Source: Alisma plantago-aquatica
Lineage: Eukaryota > Streptophyta > Magnoliopsida > Alismatales > Alismataceae
Length of the DNA stretch: 64,000 bases
NCBI GenBank assembly: GCA_963693085.1
Contig: OY856412.1
Coordinates: 1,062,226,744-1,062,290,743 of the forward strand
Direction: 5' to 3'
This document shows, piece after piece, positions 47,320-57,624 of this stretch (positions within the stretch are counted from its first letter, which is position 1; each line of letters begins with the position of its first letter). The notes below the pieces were generated by a model, which worked only from the letters and a program-made list of their open reading frames with translations, did not search any database and was not told the origin of the DNA. The position numbers and the translations under genes were made by a program.

Positions 47320-48870
47320 TGGTGCGCTCCTACCAATGGTGTTACACGCCAGCCGATTTGACTCGACTAGATGCAACCCCACAGATGGAGGCACACGGTG
47401 GGTGGGATTCACTTTCGAAATTTATAAACCTAACTAGCTACATGCATCTACTAAAACACTACACTTGCAAGCGCACAGGGTCGTGTCATAGTATAGGGAG
47501 GTGGCAAGTATAGGGTCGATCCACAGGGAAAAGAGAGGGGCACTAGAGCTAGGTTAGTTTGGCTAGGTTCCTACTATGGAGACTAGGGTTAAGGGTTTGA
47601 TGGGGGTTTTGATTGTTAAACTATAATGGACAAACAAGCAGTTTAAATGCAGGAATGAAATCTAAGTTAACCCTAGACTAGATTAAGACTATGCAAGAAA
47701 GAAAGGACTAAGCTAGGTATGAAAAGGAAAATTACACTAAGGCAAGCAAGAGAGAAGTAAAAGAGCAATTAAAGAGCTACACTAGGCATAAACAAGACAA
47801 GAGCAAAGCAAGAATCTAACTAAGCAAGGAAAGAACCAATTAAGCTAAGCAAGCACAAAACTAGGGTTTTAAGCAGTAAAGAGATGTGTGGGCTGTTTAG
47901 GGGGTATGAACTTATCACTTAAGTTGGGGGTGACATATGAACATTATGATTCCATTTAGATTATCCAAACCAAACAACAAGTTAGAGTCTAATGGATTAA
48001 CCTAAGCTACTAACTGGCCATGGATATGCTAGGTTGTGTATAGGAGAACTAGTCCCTAACACCCCCTACTACCCTTGCGGGGCTCAATTGGGTTAGGGGT
48101 TAGGTTCAATCCAATTAGAGTCTATTCAAGTCTAGGTTTCTAGATTACACATTCCTAGGGCAATTAGGGGCCGAGGGTAGTAATGGGGAAGTGAAATTAG
48201 GGTTTTGGCCCCCAATCCCCCCACATTCTAGCCTTGAGAAGGCTCCATGCTAATTGCACTAGAATTATCCAATCTAGCTACATAGATCTCTCACTTAGGT
48301 TTAGGGAGATAGATTAGGATGTAGGAAGATGGGATGCAACCTAGGGATCCAAGAATTGGACCTAGGGGCAAATCCCAAAATTCACACAAACAAGCAATTT
48401 GCCTAAATTCCTAGGTGATTTCACACACAAACCAACAAGAAATTCATAGAGAATGAGATGCAAAAAGAATATAATCATTAACAAATGGAATTACAAAGTT
48501 TACATGTCATTTTCCCCCAACATGGTATCAAAGTAACATAATTTCCCCCAAACAACCCACCCAAGGGGGCCTAGCTACTCATGGTAATGGAAAATACAAA
48601 AAGAAAGGATAAAGAGGTAGAAGAAGCCATGGAGCTTAGTGTAGATCAAGAACTCCTCCTCTCCAGCAGCTGCAGGATGTCCTCCTCCCTCCTCCAAGGT
48701 GTAGGGGTGTGAAATGAAGGGGATTATGGGTAGGAACTAGTATAAACTACTGTTTTGGTGGAGGAAATGGTGAAATGGAGTGGAATGGATGTGGAGATGG
48801 AGTGGGTGGCAATTTGGGGAGCTAGGAGGGGGTAGAAGGTAGCTAGTTTCGTTCCCCTACCGCTACCTAG

Positions 48871-48880
48871 GTATATATAG
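48871..48880 (-). promoter_or_regulatory. LTR TATA box, left copy
   Basis: CTATATATAC on the minus strand, preceded by the GC-rich palindrome cluster (upstream in the minus direction) and followed by the long leader. The same site in the right LTR is 54046-54055. Confidence 0.6.
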
Positions 48881-48954
48881 GTGTGGGGGAAGCACTAGGT
48901 TAAGTGGGGGGTAAAATGGGGAGAACAATGCAAAAAATCGGGTAAAATTGTGTG

Positions 48955-49195
48955 TAGCACGGTCGTGCTGGGCTGCACGGCCGTGGTGGGAAATGGATAG
49001 AAAGGCCGTGGTGAAAAAATGGAATGAACAGGGGAATTTTGGGTTTCTGGGACTGGTAGCACGACCGTTCTGGGAACTCGCAAAACGGCCATTCTTGATT
49101 GCACGGCCATTCTGGCCAACTGGGTCAATTTTTGAGGATTTTGCTGATTGGGGCATGTCTCAGAACGCCCATTCCATGGTAGCACGGCCGTGCTG
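48955..49195. repeat. Cluster of GC-rich palindromes in U3, left LTR
   Basis: AGCACGGCCGTGCT at 49181-49194 is a perfect 14-bp palindrome. Related copies lie at 48956-48969, 48973-48986, 49058-49071, 49082-49095, 49100-49113 and about 49161-49174. Most differences are C/T or G/A. Confidence 0.85.
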
Positions 49196-49520
49196 GGGTT
49201 CTTCCCCTGCATTTGAGTGTTGAACTTGGCCATCCATGAAGGTTATTGCTTCAATACATCCTTTGACCACTTGGGGTAGATTTGGAGTGATTTTGGCCTC
49301 ATTTTGGGCTCCTCCAAGCCTAGGGAAACCCGAGATTCAACCATCTTATTTCCAATCCATCAAGTAGTGGCCAAAGTACCTATAAAACATGCAAAAACCA
49401 TCCATAAGTGCATTTTTTAATAAAACACATATTGAGGGAAATAACATGTAATCTAACAGTTGTAGATGTGATTGAAATGCAAAATGACACAAGTTCAAGC
49501 CCTAAAATAGGGATGAATCA

Positions 49521-49533
49521 CCACCCCAAACTT
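49521..49533 (-). promoter_or_regulatory. Polypurine tract of the non-autonomous element
   Basis: The minus strand reads AAGTTTGGGGTGG directly before TGATTC, the LTR start. 'gaggacaag' just upstream is usual for Athila/Tat-type elements. Confidence 0.8.
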
Positions 49534-50482
49534 GAAACATACTTGTCCTCAAGTATGATCCAACTCAATCTCTCTATAAACTTTCACAAAAAGAAATGAC
49601 AAATGCAATATAAAAGACGATTGTTGTTGAATGGGATCAAAGATGACTAAGTACATGCATTTAACCTCTCTCTTGTCCACTTTCACAATCCAATTATGAA
49701 AAGAGCACAAAGCATATGAACTTCAAATATAGAGCATAGAATACACAAGTTATCCATATTTCTTCCATTAAGTTCCGGGTAAACTATTTCATGGTGGCGT
49801 TAATCAAGAATGACTAGGAGTGTTATTTCATATTCATGCATTCAATCTTATATCTCAAATCACACCAAATGACCCACGTGGCTGCGAAAAAGGGCAAAGT
49901 GAGCTAAGTTTGATGTTTCCTAGCTCAATGGGTATGAAAGTGGAAGAAAGGGTTGCGGTATGATTTTTGGAGTGTTTTTACACACTCATCTTTTCTTTAT
50001 TTGAATGCTCTTAAACAGGAGCATCCTTTTATTTTATTTTTCTTTCCTTTTTCTTTTCTTTTCTTTTTCTGTCCCTTGGTGTAGATACGGCATATGGTGG
50101 ATAGAGTGAAGCAGGGAGATAAAGATATGGCCACCCCAAACTTTTGGAGGTGGCCAAAGCTGATTATGTGCACTAGGGCATCTTTTTATGAGGCGGACGG
50201 GTATGAAGATGGTGGAAGAATAGTCGGGTCAAAGAGGGGTCATTGGTATGATTCTCAACATAAGACATCCTGCATGAAAATTAATCCAATACTTCATCCT
50301 AGATGTCACACCACATGAATGAACAAGATGAAATTGATATATCAATCAAGTGATTCCACAAACACTAAGCGTTCAAAGCTTGCTCAACTTCACAATTCAG
50401 CCAAAGCAATCACAATCATAAGAGAAGTGATGCACATGTAAAAAGTCAAACATCGATACCACTTAGCAACAAAGCATGACAT

Positions 50483-50783
50483 TTCACTTGCATTTGTCAA
50501 AGGTCATCATTTTCACTCAAAACAGTAGAGATTGGGTCAAAACACACTTTTTAGACAAGAAATCTCAAATTTGGGCAAAATTGGCCAAAACTGTGCCAAG
50601 TTGCCTCCAATCACATCTAACCCTAAAACAAACAATGATAATTCACTTGCATTTGTCAAAGGTCATCATTTTTACTCAAAACGGTAGAGATTGGGTTAAA
50701 ACACACTTTCTAGACAAGAAATCTCATATTTGGGAAAAATTGGCCAAAATGGTGCCAAGTTGCCTCCAATCACATCTAAGCCT
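50483..50783. repeat. 159-bp tandem duplication
   Basis: TTCACTTGCATTTGTCAAAG begins at 50483 and again at 50642; both units end 'ccaatcacatctaa'. The units differ at about ten positions. Confidence 0.9.
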
Positions 50784-51208
50784 ATATTAGTGAACTTAAA
50801 GCAGTAAACAAGCAATTACTAGCTATAACATGCAAGAATTACCAAAAATCTACATGATATGCAATGCATGAAAAAACGGGCAATTTTTTTGAAAATTAAA
50901 CAAAAATGACAAGAAAGTAAACGACATGGCATGCAGGTATGTAAGGAAGTAAAGATGACTAAGGTAGATAGCAAAAACAAGAAAATAAAAGTGGATGTGG
51001 CATGTGAAATGCAAAGTGAAACTAGGGCATACCTGCCCTGCCACCCTAAACTTTTGAATCATGTTGTCCTCAGCATGATCCTACAGTTTAGGATGATAGG
51101 GTTGACGATCATGGCTCTCTCAAGCTCTGGCGGTGTTCCTCCCTGTGGTGGAGGGTATGTGTAGTAGGTGTCACACTAATCTTCCTTCAGTGGCTGAAAT
51201 TCGTCTGT

Positions 51209-51282
51209 AGCACGGCCATGCTGCGCAGCACGGCCGTGGTGGCTTCAGGTTGCACGGCCGTGCTGCCTGGCACAACCGTGGT
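51209..51282. repeat. Palindrome cluster in the internal region
   Basis: Four copies of the GCACGGCCGTGC-type word lie at 51209-51222, 51227-51240, 51251-51264 and 51269-51282, with 4-11-base spacers. The same family of words occurs in both LTRs. Confidence 0.85.
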
Positions 51283-51697
51283 GCACTCCTTTGGCGGCTT
51301 TTCTCAATTTTTCTTCTGAATCCAGGGACTTGGTGTGTATTCCATGCAAATGACCACTGTCATATTGATGTGCCACAATCGTGGTGATCCCTGTAGCTAC
51401 TACTCTAAAAATGAGGAACTTCAAACACTCAAAAACTTGACCCAAAGTGATTTTTCTTTGAATCCTTCTCTCAATCGTACTCAAATTTCCTTCATTTTAC
51501 CCTGTTATCACCTTCACATCTTAAAACTAGACAAAAACTATTAAACACAAATGTGTGTGTTTGTTCTTGGAAAGTGTAAAAATAAAGCAATTGTATCAAA
51601 AAGTGAAGGTTGGGTCAAAATTTCCCAAACCTATGTGGGTTGCCTCCCACAAGTGCTAAGTTTCATGCCTTTAGCCAGGCTTCTTGTTCTTGCACCA

Positions 51698-52310
51698 TCA
51701 ACCATGGTCCGAAAACAAAATTTTTGCACCCCCATCATAAGCAATCCTCTCAAATGCTTTCCTTGATTGATCTTCCTCCCAAGGGTCATGCGAGCTTCGT
51801 AAGTCTTTTTTAGCAATTCTCTCTCCTTGGGGATCATCATCATAGATCTTAATAAGCCTTAAGACCCTCAGAAATCTCATGCCATAGGTTTTCTCTCTCT
51901 TAAGGAATGGGTCTTTATAGGCACCAAAGAGAGGGGTCTCAATCATATCCATTTTCTCATGGGAAGTAGGGGGAGCATGTGATCATTGTGGTGGTGGCAT
52001 CGGTGTTGATGGCCCTTGGACTTTAGGTGGAGGAGGGCATTGAGGTTGGAAGATGAATTGATGGGAGGGTTGTGGTGATGGAGGTGGTAGAATGAATTTG
52101 GTGGGAGGGTTATGGCAATGGAGGTGGTGGTAGTGTGTAAGGCTTAGGATAGCCTTGGAGGTAGGGTAGTGGAGGAGGGAATTGAGGATGGAAAGTGAAG
52201 TGGTGGGAAGGTTGCGGCAATGGAGGTGGTGGAGGTGTGTAAGGCTTAGGATAGCCTTGGAGGTAGGGTGGTGGAGGAAATGGATGGGTTTGTGCATTTT
52301 GGCCTTCCAT
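51698..52310 (-). pseudogene. Proline-rich ORF of the non-autonomous element, frameshifted
   Basis: Starting at an ATG at 52310 (MEGQNAQTHPF), the frame is proline-rich with a repeated PYLQGYPKPYT unit of 34 codons (period 102 bp, copies near 52141 and 52243, with an older copy near 52020-52110). It meets a stop at 52110. After a frameshift a second segment (51952-51698) reads PLFGAYKDPFLKREKTYG and later WEEDQSRKAFERIAYDGG. I do not recognise the protein. Its place, first after the primer site, is that of gag, but neither a capsid motif nor a zinc knuckle is visible. It could be a gag unique to this element group or a captured host exon. Confidence 0.55.
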
Positions 52311-52483
52311 CTTGTCTTCTCTGAGTGGCTTGTCACATGCACAAGGCACAACCAAACAAAAGAAAGCAAGTTAGCAAACCAATATACACAAAGAATGCAA
52401 AGAGCAATGAATAAAGAATAGCAATGATGAGGGTAGTAGGAAAAGTCAAAGCAAAACTAACTAGCTACGTCGAGCGCCTCTAA

Positions 52484-52501
52484 TCCCCGGTAATAGTGCC
52501 A
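52484..52501 (-). other. Primer binding site (aspartate-tRNA type, decayed)
   Basis: The minus strand reads TGGCACTATTACCGGGGA next to the LTR end. The usual Athila/Tat site is TGGCGCCGTTGCCGGGGA. The three differences are all transitions at former CpG or neighbouring sites. Confidence 0.85.
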
Positions 52502-52508
52502 AAAATCT

Positions 52509-54695
52509 TGGTGCACTCCCGCCAATGGTGTTACACACCAGCCGATTCGACTCGACTAGATGCAACCCCACAGACGGAGGCACATGGTGGGTGGGATTCA
52601 CTTTCAAAATTTATAAACCTAACTAGCTACCTGCGTCTACTAAAACACTACACCCGCAAGCACACGGGGTCGTGTCATAGTATAGGGAGGTGGCAAGTAT
52701 AGGGTCGATCCACAGGGAAAAGAGAGGGGCACTAGAGTTAGGTTAGTTTGGCTAGGTTTTTACTGCGGAGACTAGGGTTAAGGGTTTGATGGGGGTTTTG
52801 ATTGTTAAACTATTATGGACAAATAAGCAATTTAAATGCAGAAATGAAATCTAAGCTAACCCTAGACTAGATTAAGACTAAGAAAGAAAGAAAGAACTAA
52901 GCTAGGTATGAAAAGGAAAATTACACTAAGGAAAGAAAGAGAGAAGTAAAATAGAAATTAAAGAGCTACACTAGGCATAAACAAGACAAGAGCAAAGCAA
53001 GAATCTAACTAAGCAAGGAAAGAACTAATTAAGCTAAGCAAGCACAAAACTAGGGTTTTAAGTAGTAAAGAGATGTGTGGGCTATTTAGGGGTATGAACT
53101 TATCACTTAAGTTGGGGGGTGACATATGAACATTATGAAACAATAAGTTAGAGTCTAATGGATTAACCAAAGCTACTAACTGGCCATGGATATTGTAGGT
53201 TGTGTATAGAGGAACTAGTCCCTAACACCCCCTACTACCCTTACGAGGCTCAATTGGGTTAGGGGCTAGGTTCAATCCAATTAGAGTCTAATCAAGTCTA
53301 TGTTTCTATATTACACATTCCTAGGGCAATTAGGGGCCGAGGGTAGTAATGGGGAGGTGAAATTAGGGTTTTGGCCCCCAATTCCCCCACATTCTAGCCT
53401 TGAGAAGGCTCCATGCTAATTGCACTAGAATTATCCAATCTAACTACTTAGATCTCTCACTTAGGTTTTGGGAGATAGATTAGGATGTAGGAATATGGGA
53501 GGCAACCTAGGGATCCAAGAATTGGACCTAGGGGCAAATCCCAAAATTCACACAAACAAGCAATTTGCCTAAGTTCCTAGGTAATTTCACACACAAACCA
53601 ACAAGAAATTCATGGAGAATGAGATGCAAAAAGAATATAATCATTAACAAATGGAATTACAAAGTTTACATGTCATTTTCCCCCAACATGGTATCAAAGT
53701 AACATAATTTCCCCCAACCGCCCACCCAAGGGGGCCTAGCTACTCATGGAAATGGAAAATAAAAAAGAAAGGAGAAAGAGGTAGAAGAAGCCATGGAGCT
53801 CGGTGTAGATGAAGAACTCCTCCTCTCCAGCAGCTGCAGGACGTCCTCCTCCCTCCTCCAAGGTGTAAGGGTGTGAAATGAAGGGGATTATGGGTAGGAA
53901 CTAGTATAAACTAGTGTTTTGGTGGTGGAAATGGTGAAATAGAGTGGAATGGAGGTGGAGATGGAGTGGAATGGAGTGGGTGGCAATTTGGGGAGCTGGG
54001 AGGGGGTAGAAGGTAGCTAGCTTCATGCCCCAGCCGCCATCTAGGTATATATAGGTGTGGGGGAAGCACTAGGTTAAGTGGGGGGTAAAATGGGGAGAAT
54101 AGTGCAGAAAATCGGGTAAAATTGTGTATAGCATGGTCGTGGTGGGAAATGGATAGAACGACTGTGGTGGATGGGAATGGTCGTGGTCAAAAAAATGAAA
54201 TGAATAGGGGAATTTTGGGTTTCTGGGACTGGTAGCACGGTCGTGCTGGGAACTCGCAAAACAACCATTCTTGGTTGCACGGCCGTTCTGGCCAACTGGG
54301 TCAATTTTTGAGGATTCTGCTGATTAGGGCATGTCCCAGAACGGCCATTCCATGGTAGCACGGCCGTGCTGGGGTCCTTCCCCTGCATTTGAGTGTTGAA
54401 CTTGGCCATCCATGAAGATTATTGCTTCATACATCCTTTGACCACTTGGGGTAGGTTTGGAGTGGTTTTGGCCTCATTTTGGGCTCCTCCAAGCCTTGGG
54501 AAACCCGAGATTCAACCATCTTATTTCCAATCCATCAAGTAGTGGCCAAAGTACCTATAAAACATGCAAAAACCATCCATAAGTGCATTTGTCAATAAAA
54601 CACATATTGAGGGAAATAACATGTAATCTAACAGTTGTAGATGTGATTGAAATGCAAAATGACACAAGTTCAAGCCCTAAAATAAGGTTGAATCA
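52509..54695 (-). repeat. 5' LTR of the non-autonomous element
   Basis: Direct repeat of 47320-49520 with TG...CA ends. The TATA box lies at 54046-54055. U3 palindromes lie at 54130-54143, 54234-54247, 54276-54289, 54338-54351 and a perfect one at 54357-54370. It lacks a stretch present near 47950-47975 of the other LTR and has small extra repeats near 53950-53980. Confidence 0.9.
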
Positions 54696-54700
54696 CCAAC
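54696..54700. repeat. Target-site duplication CCAAC (right)
   Basis: It matches 47315-47319 exactly and directly follows the LTR end '...ttgaatca'. Confidence 0.8.
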
Positions 54701-55646
54701 CCAAGCCTCATTTGTAGGGTTTTTACCCTCCTTTCTCCCTATAAAAGGAGGGGGGACTCCAAAGAAAAAGGGGCATCTTGTTATCACTTGTTTTATGTCT
54801 TGTATTTCGAAACATCCTTTTCTTTTAAGATGGGTATTTTTATTTCCCAATGGATTTACATGGTCTCATTAACGAAAATCATTTAGCATAGTGAGTAATA
54901 GACTTGGTGTTCTTAATTTAAGAATCCTTGTCTAGGTAGTTCATATCATCCATGCATAGTGTTTTGTTCTAAGATTGAAATTCTTACATGTTTCAGCAGC
55001 TTTACATTGTGTCATAGTAGTTTCATTTTAAGATATGTGGAATTTTCGTATATCATGTTATTATTCAATGTAATTGACTCCTTTGGCTTATTAAAAGAAT
55101 GATTCCTTCCATTTTTCTATTATCATTGGTTGGAATAATATACTCTTGTGGAGTGATATGATCATGGATCTCCACAAGAATAAATCCATAAACCTTTAAT
55201 TGCAATTATTATCTTTTTATCCATTTGATCATGTACTTGTTTTTTTGATAGAATAATTGTATTTGTGAGGTGATGTTGAGACCTCAAATCCTCTCAAGAA
55301 TGAATCCATAATCTTTTGACATGATCACCTAATATCATATTATGATCCTCCTACCCATTTTACTTGTTTGTTATATCCCATGGTAATGTGATCACCCGAT
55401 CCCTAGGCTCGAACGTCAGATAGGAATCGCATATTTCTTGATGATATCTTGGATAGTTATATGTTGGAGGGCTGGACGAGGATCCCTAAATGCAAGGATC
55501 AATGGGTTTATGGGAAGTTCTACCTCTGTGAGATTTTTCATATACAAGGACACAAATCCACCTATTCCTAACTTGGTTATTAAATCTTAGGAGTTGATTA
55601 TTTAAGTAAAAGCATTTGTATTGGTGGTGATCCCTTGGACCCCCCA
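54701..55646 (+). repeat. Athila/Tat-like 3' LTR, piece 2 (promoter and leader)
   Basis: It continues the LTR broken at 47319, with a TATA box CTATAAAAGG (54739-54748) at the expected place, followed by an AT-rich leader. It is broken again at 55649 by a CACTA transposon and resumes at 61012. Confidence 0.7.
54739..54748 (+). promoter_or_regulatory. TATA box of the Athila/Tat-like LTR
   Basis: CTATAAAAGGAGG lies about 650 bases into the reassembled LTR. Confidence 0.65.
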
Positions 55647-55667
55647 ATTCACCAGTACATAAAAGCC

Positions 55668-56172
55668 TTTTAGCGTCGATTATTTAAGCTCTTTAGTGTC
55701 AGTTTCAAAGCGACACCCAAGTGGGCGCCGCTAAAGGGGGACAACTTTGGCGTTGGATTCCAACCGACGCCAAAATATTTTCTTCCACCGAAAATGTGCC
55801 AACAAAGGGACTATCGACGTCGGTTGTTTAGTAAAATCCGACGCCCAAACTCTTCCCGCCACCGAAAATGCGCCAGAAAAGGGACTATAGGCGTCAGTTG
55901 TTTACTAAACAACCGCCACCAAAACTCTTCCCGCCACCAAAAGCACGCTAGCAAAGGGATTATAGGCGTCAGTTTTCTAAAAGAAACCGACGCCACATCA
56001 TCTGAACCGACGTCAGTTTTGTGATAATAACCGACGCCATATCCCCTACCTGCCACCACGGCCATGCTTCCCAGCACGGTCGTGGTACCTGGTCACATAG
56101 ACATCAGTTTTAGGTGAAAAACTGTTGCCGTATGTCTTAGGTGTCGGTTTTGTTCAAATAACCGACACCTAT
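55668..56172. repeat. Left subterminal array of hairpin repeats
   Basis: About eight units, each a GCGTCGGTT-type word and its complement separated by 8-12 AT-rich bases, e.g. near 55670, 55740, 55812, 55888, 55964, 56010, 56098 and 56140. Such arrays are the transposase-binding regions of CACTA elements. Two GC-rich palindromes of the kind found in the neighbouring LTR element (56055-56086) interrupt the array. Confidence 0.85.
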
Positions 56173-56830
56173 ATTTTGATTTTTTTTTCTATCAGTCTGC
56201 AGACCTACTATGGCTGGTCGTAAGATGAGAAACCTGCAGTTCAATTATGAACTGTAGGTTTTACGACAAACATTGATATCAACCAACAACAGGCCACAAA
56301 CCTACAAAATTAACAACATAAATGTTCACACATTTAGCAACATGCAGTTCCATTCAATTTTCACACATGTCGAAACATTCATGTCGCAATTTGTAGTTCC
56401 ATTCATTTTCACATTCACACATGTAGAAACATTCATGTATTGATCTTCACATTCACATATTCAGACACATGTAAAAAATTCATTCATTTCATGACATATA
56501 AGGACATAAAAGAAAGGTTGTAGCACTAAAAACCCTTACAAAATAGAATGGCAGTTGATGAATTAAGTAGTATTATACCCATCATATGCAGCTTCCATAA
56601 GCAACTAGGAAGCAAATTCAGAAAAATGAACAACATGCATCTATGAATACAGACAAGTCTAGATAGATAAACAACTAAATACTACACCAACATAGTCCCG
56701 CATCAGTAACTTCGAGGCCTTTTCATTGTGGCAATCTTCTCTTGAAGTTCAGAAAAGAAAGTATCTATGAGGATTGATTACTTTAAGACAACAAGTGTAA
56801 ACACAAAACAAGACATGACAATTATATTTG
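56173..56830. other. CACTA interior, AT-rich
   Basis: Repeated words 'attcacacatgt' and 'aaacattcatgt' occur at 56360-56480. A possible small last exon on the minus strand lies near 56718-56785 (acceptor 'cctcatag', then codons ending MKRPRSY and a stop). Confidence 0.4.
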
Positions 56831-56851
56831 TTAATTGGACCTACCGTGGTC

Positions 56852-57293
56852 TTATGAACTAACAGGGGCCTCATCATCAGATTCGTACGAGCTGATATCG
56901 TCAATCATGCGCTCGTACCATCGTAGATGATCATGGGTCTCGTTGTTGATGTTGGTTATCCAAGCTTTGATGGTATTATGGCCAACTGGACTGAGAAAAA
57001 GCTTGTCGCTACGACCCACTAGCATCTTTCTAATCCAATCACGCCAACCTGATTTTGATACAAGATTTCCCGCCAAATCATACTCAACCTCGATAACATG
57101 TGAAGAATTGCCAAAATTTAGGGTCACTTCACTAGGCCTGTAGTGTCTTCCATTTAGAAAATGCCCATGTTTGGGTATTGTTAGTTGGTTTAAGGAACGA
57201 TCATCTAGGATGATGTTCAATTGTTCTTCATCAGGGAACAGTAACATTGGCATAGAGGCCCAGTTCATAGTGACTGTTGTGGGTGGACAGAGA
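56852..57293 (-). CDS. Possible captured exon with B3-like fold
   Basis: About 147 codons are open on the minus strand. The exon could start at 57293, after a splice acceptor (TATTTTTCAG); the first ATG inside is at about 57268 (MNWASMPMLL). Residues LTIPKHGHFL, then VTLNFGNSS, VIEVEYDLAG, SGWRDWIRKML and KLFLSPVGHNTIKAWI follow the order of strands in plant B3 DNA-binding domains, where a 'GW..Fv..n.l..gD.l.F' stretch is the strongest mark. The tail is acidic (SSYESDDEAP) and ends in a stop at 56852, with a GT donor (GTAGGT) just beyond. The B3 match is weak and by eye only. It may instead be an unknown accessory protein of CACTA elements. Confidence 0.45.
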
Positions 57294-57316
57294 CTGAAAA
57301 ATATAAGTACTAACAA

Positions 57317-57624
57317 TTGTAAGTATATATAACGATGTTATATATTTTCAAAAAAAGTAGTAGACAGAGAGTGAAAAATATAAGTATTAATGGTTTATCT
57401 TGAAAATAAAATGATAAGCACGTCAAAAATGGTAAGCACGTCATACAACTTTGCATAATCTTCAGAGATACAATGAAATTGACACATCATAATCAAACTA
57501 ATGATACTGACGTGGAACTTTGTTCACACAAATACATTGAAATGAAGATGGTTCTACACTGATAACAAAAAAAGGTATGGTGCGATGAGTATGCCATCTC
57601 CTTTCATTATTTTCAATTAATTCC
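57317..57624. other. CACTA interior, short duplicated word
   Basis: 'agagactgaaaaatataagta' at 57290-57310 is repeated with one change near 57366-57386. Nothing else is seen. Confidence 0.45.

Larger units (their letters stand above)
47320..49520 (-). repeat. 3' LTR of the non-autonomous element
   Basis: About 2.2 kb, directly repeated at 52509-54695. A TATA box (TATATATAC on -) is at 48871-48880. The U3 part (48955-49195) holds seven or so copies of a GCACGGCCGTGC-like palindrome. Confidence 0.9.
49534..51690 (-). other. Spacer of the non-autonomous element
   Basis: It is mostly non-coding. Near 51630-51660 the minus strand carries 'cacttgtgggaggcaaccca', a spacer word widely seen after the coding part of Athila/Tat elements. 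A 159-bp tandem duplication is at 50483-50783 and palindromes are at 51209-51282. Confidence 0.6.
47320..54695 (-). mobile_element. Complete non-autonomous LTR retrotransposon (Tat/Athila-like ends)
   Basis: Two direct LTRs (47320-49520 and 52509-54695) bound a 3-kb internal region. On the minus strand the order is 5' LTR (right), primer site, proline-rich ORF, spacer, polypurine tract and 3' LTR (left). The LTRs have TG...CA ends and the whole is flanked by exact CCAAC duplications. The internal region has no readable protease, reverse transcriptase, RNase H or integrase, so movement would need proteins from another element. By eye the first 200 bases of the LTRs differ at about 13 positions, mostly transitions, so the insertion is not very recent. 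It interrupts an older LTR of similar type. Confidence 0.9.

Noticed and set aside
48863..49233. Overlapping minus-strand frames rich in TAVLP-like repeats
   Set aside because: They are translations of the LTR palindrome cluster and are disrupted in the other LTR.
50094..50318. Open frame in the non-autonomous element, plus strand
   Set aside because: It runs against the orientation of the element and shows no conserved feature.
55668..56172. CRISPR-like array
   Set aside because: Units are short palindromes with irregular spacing at both ends of a CACTA transposon, and the window is plant nuclear DNA.
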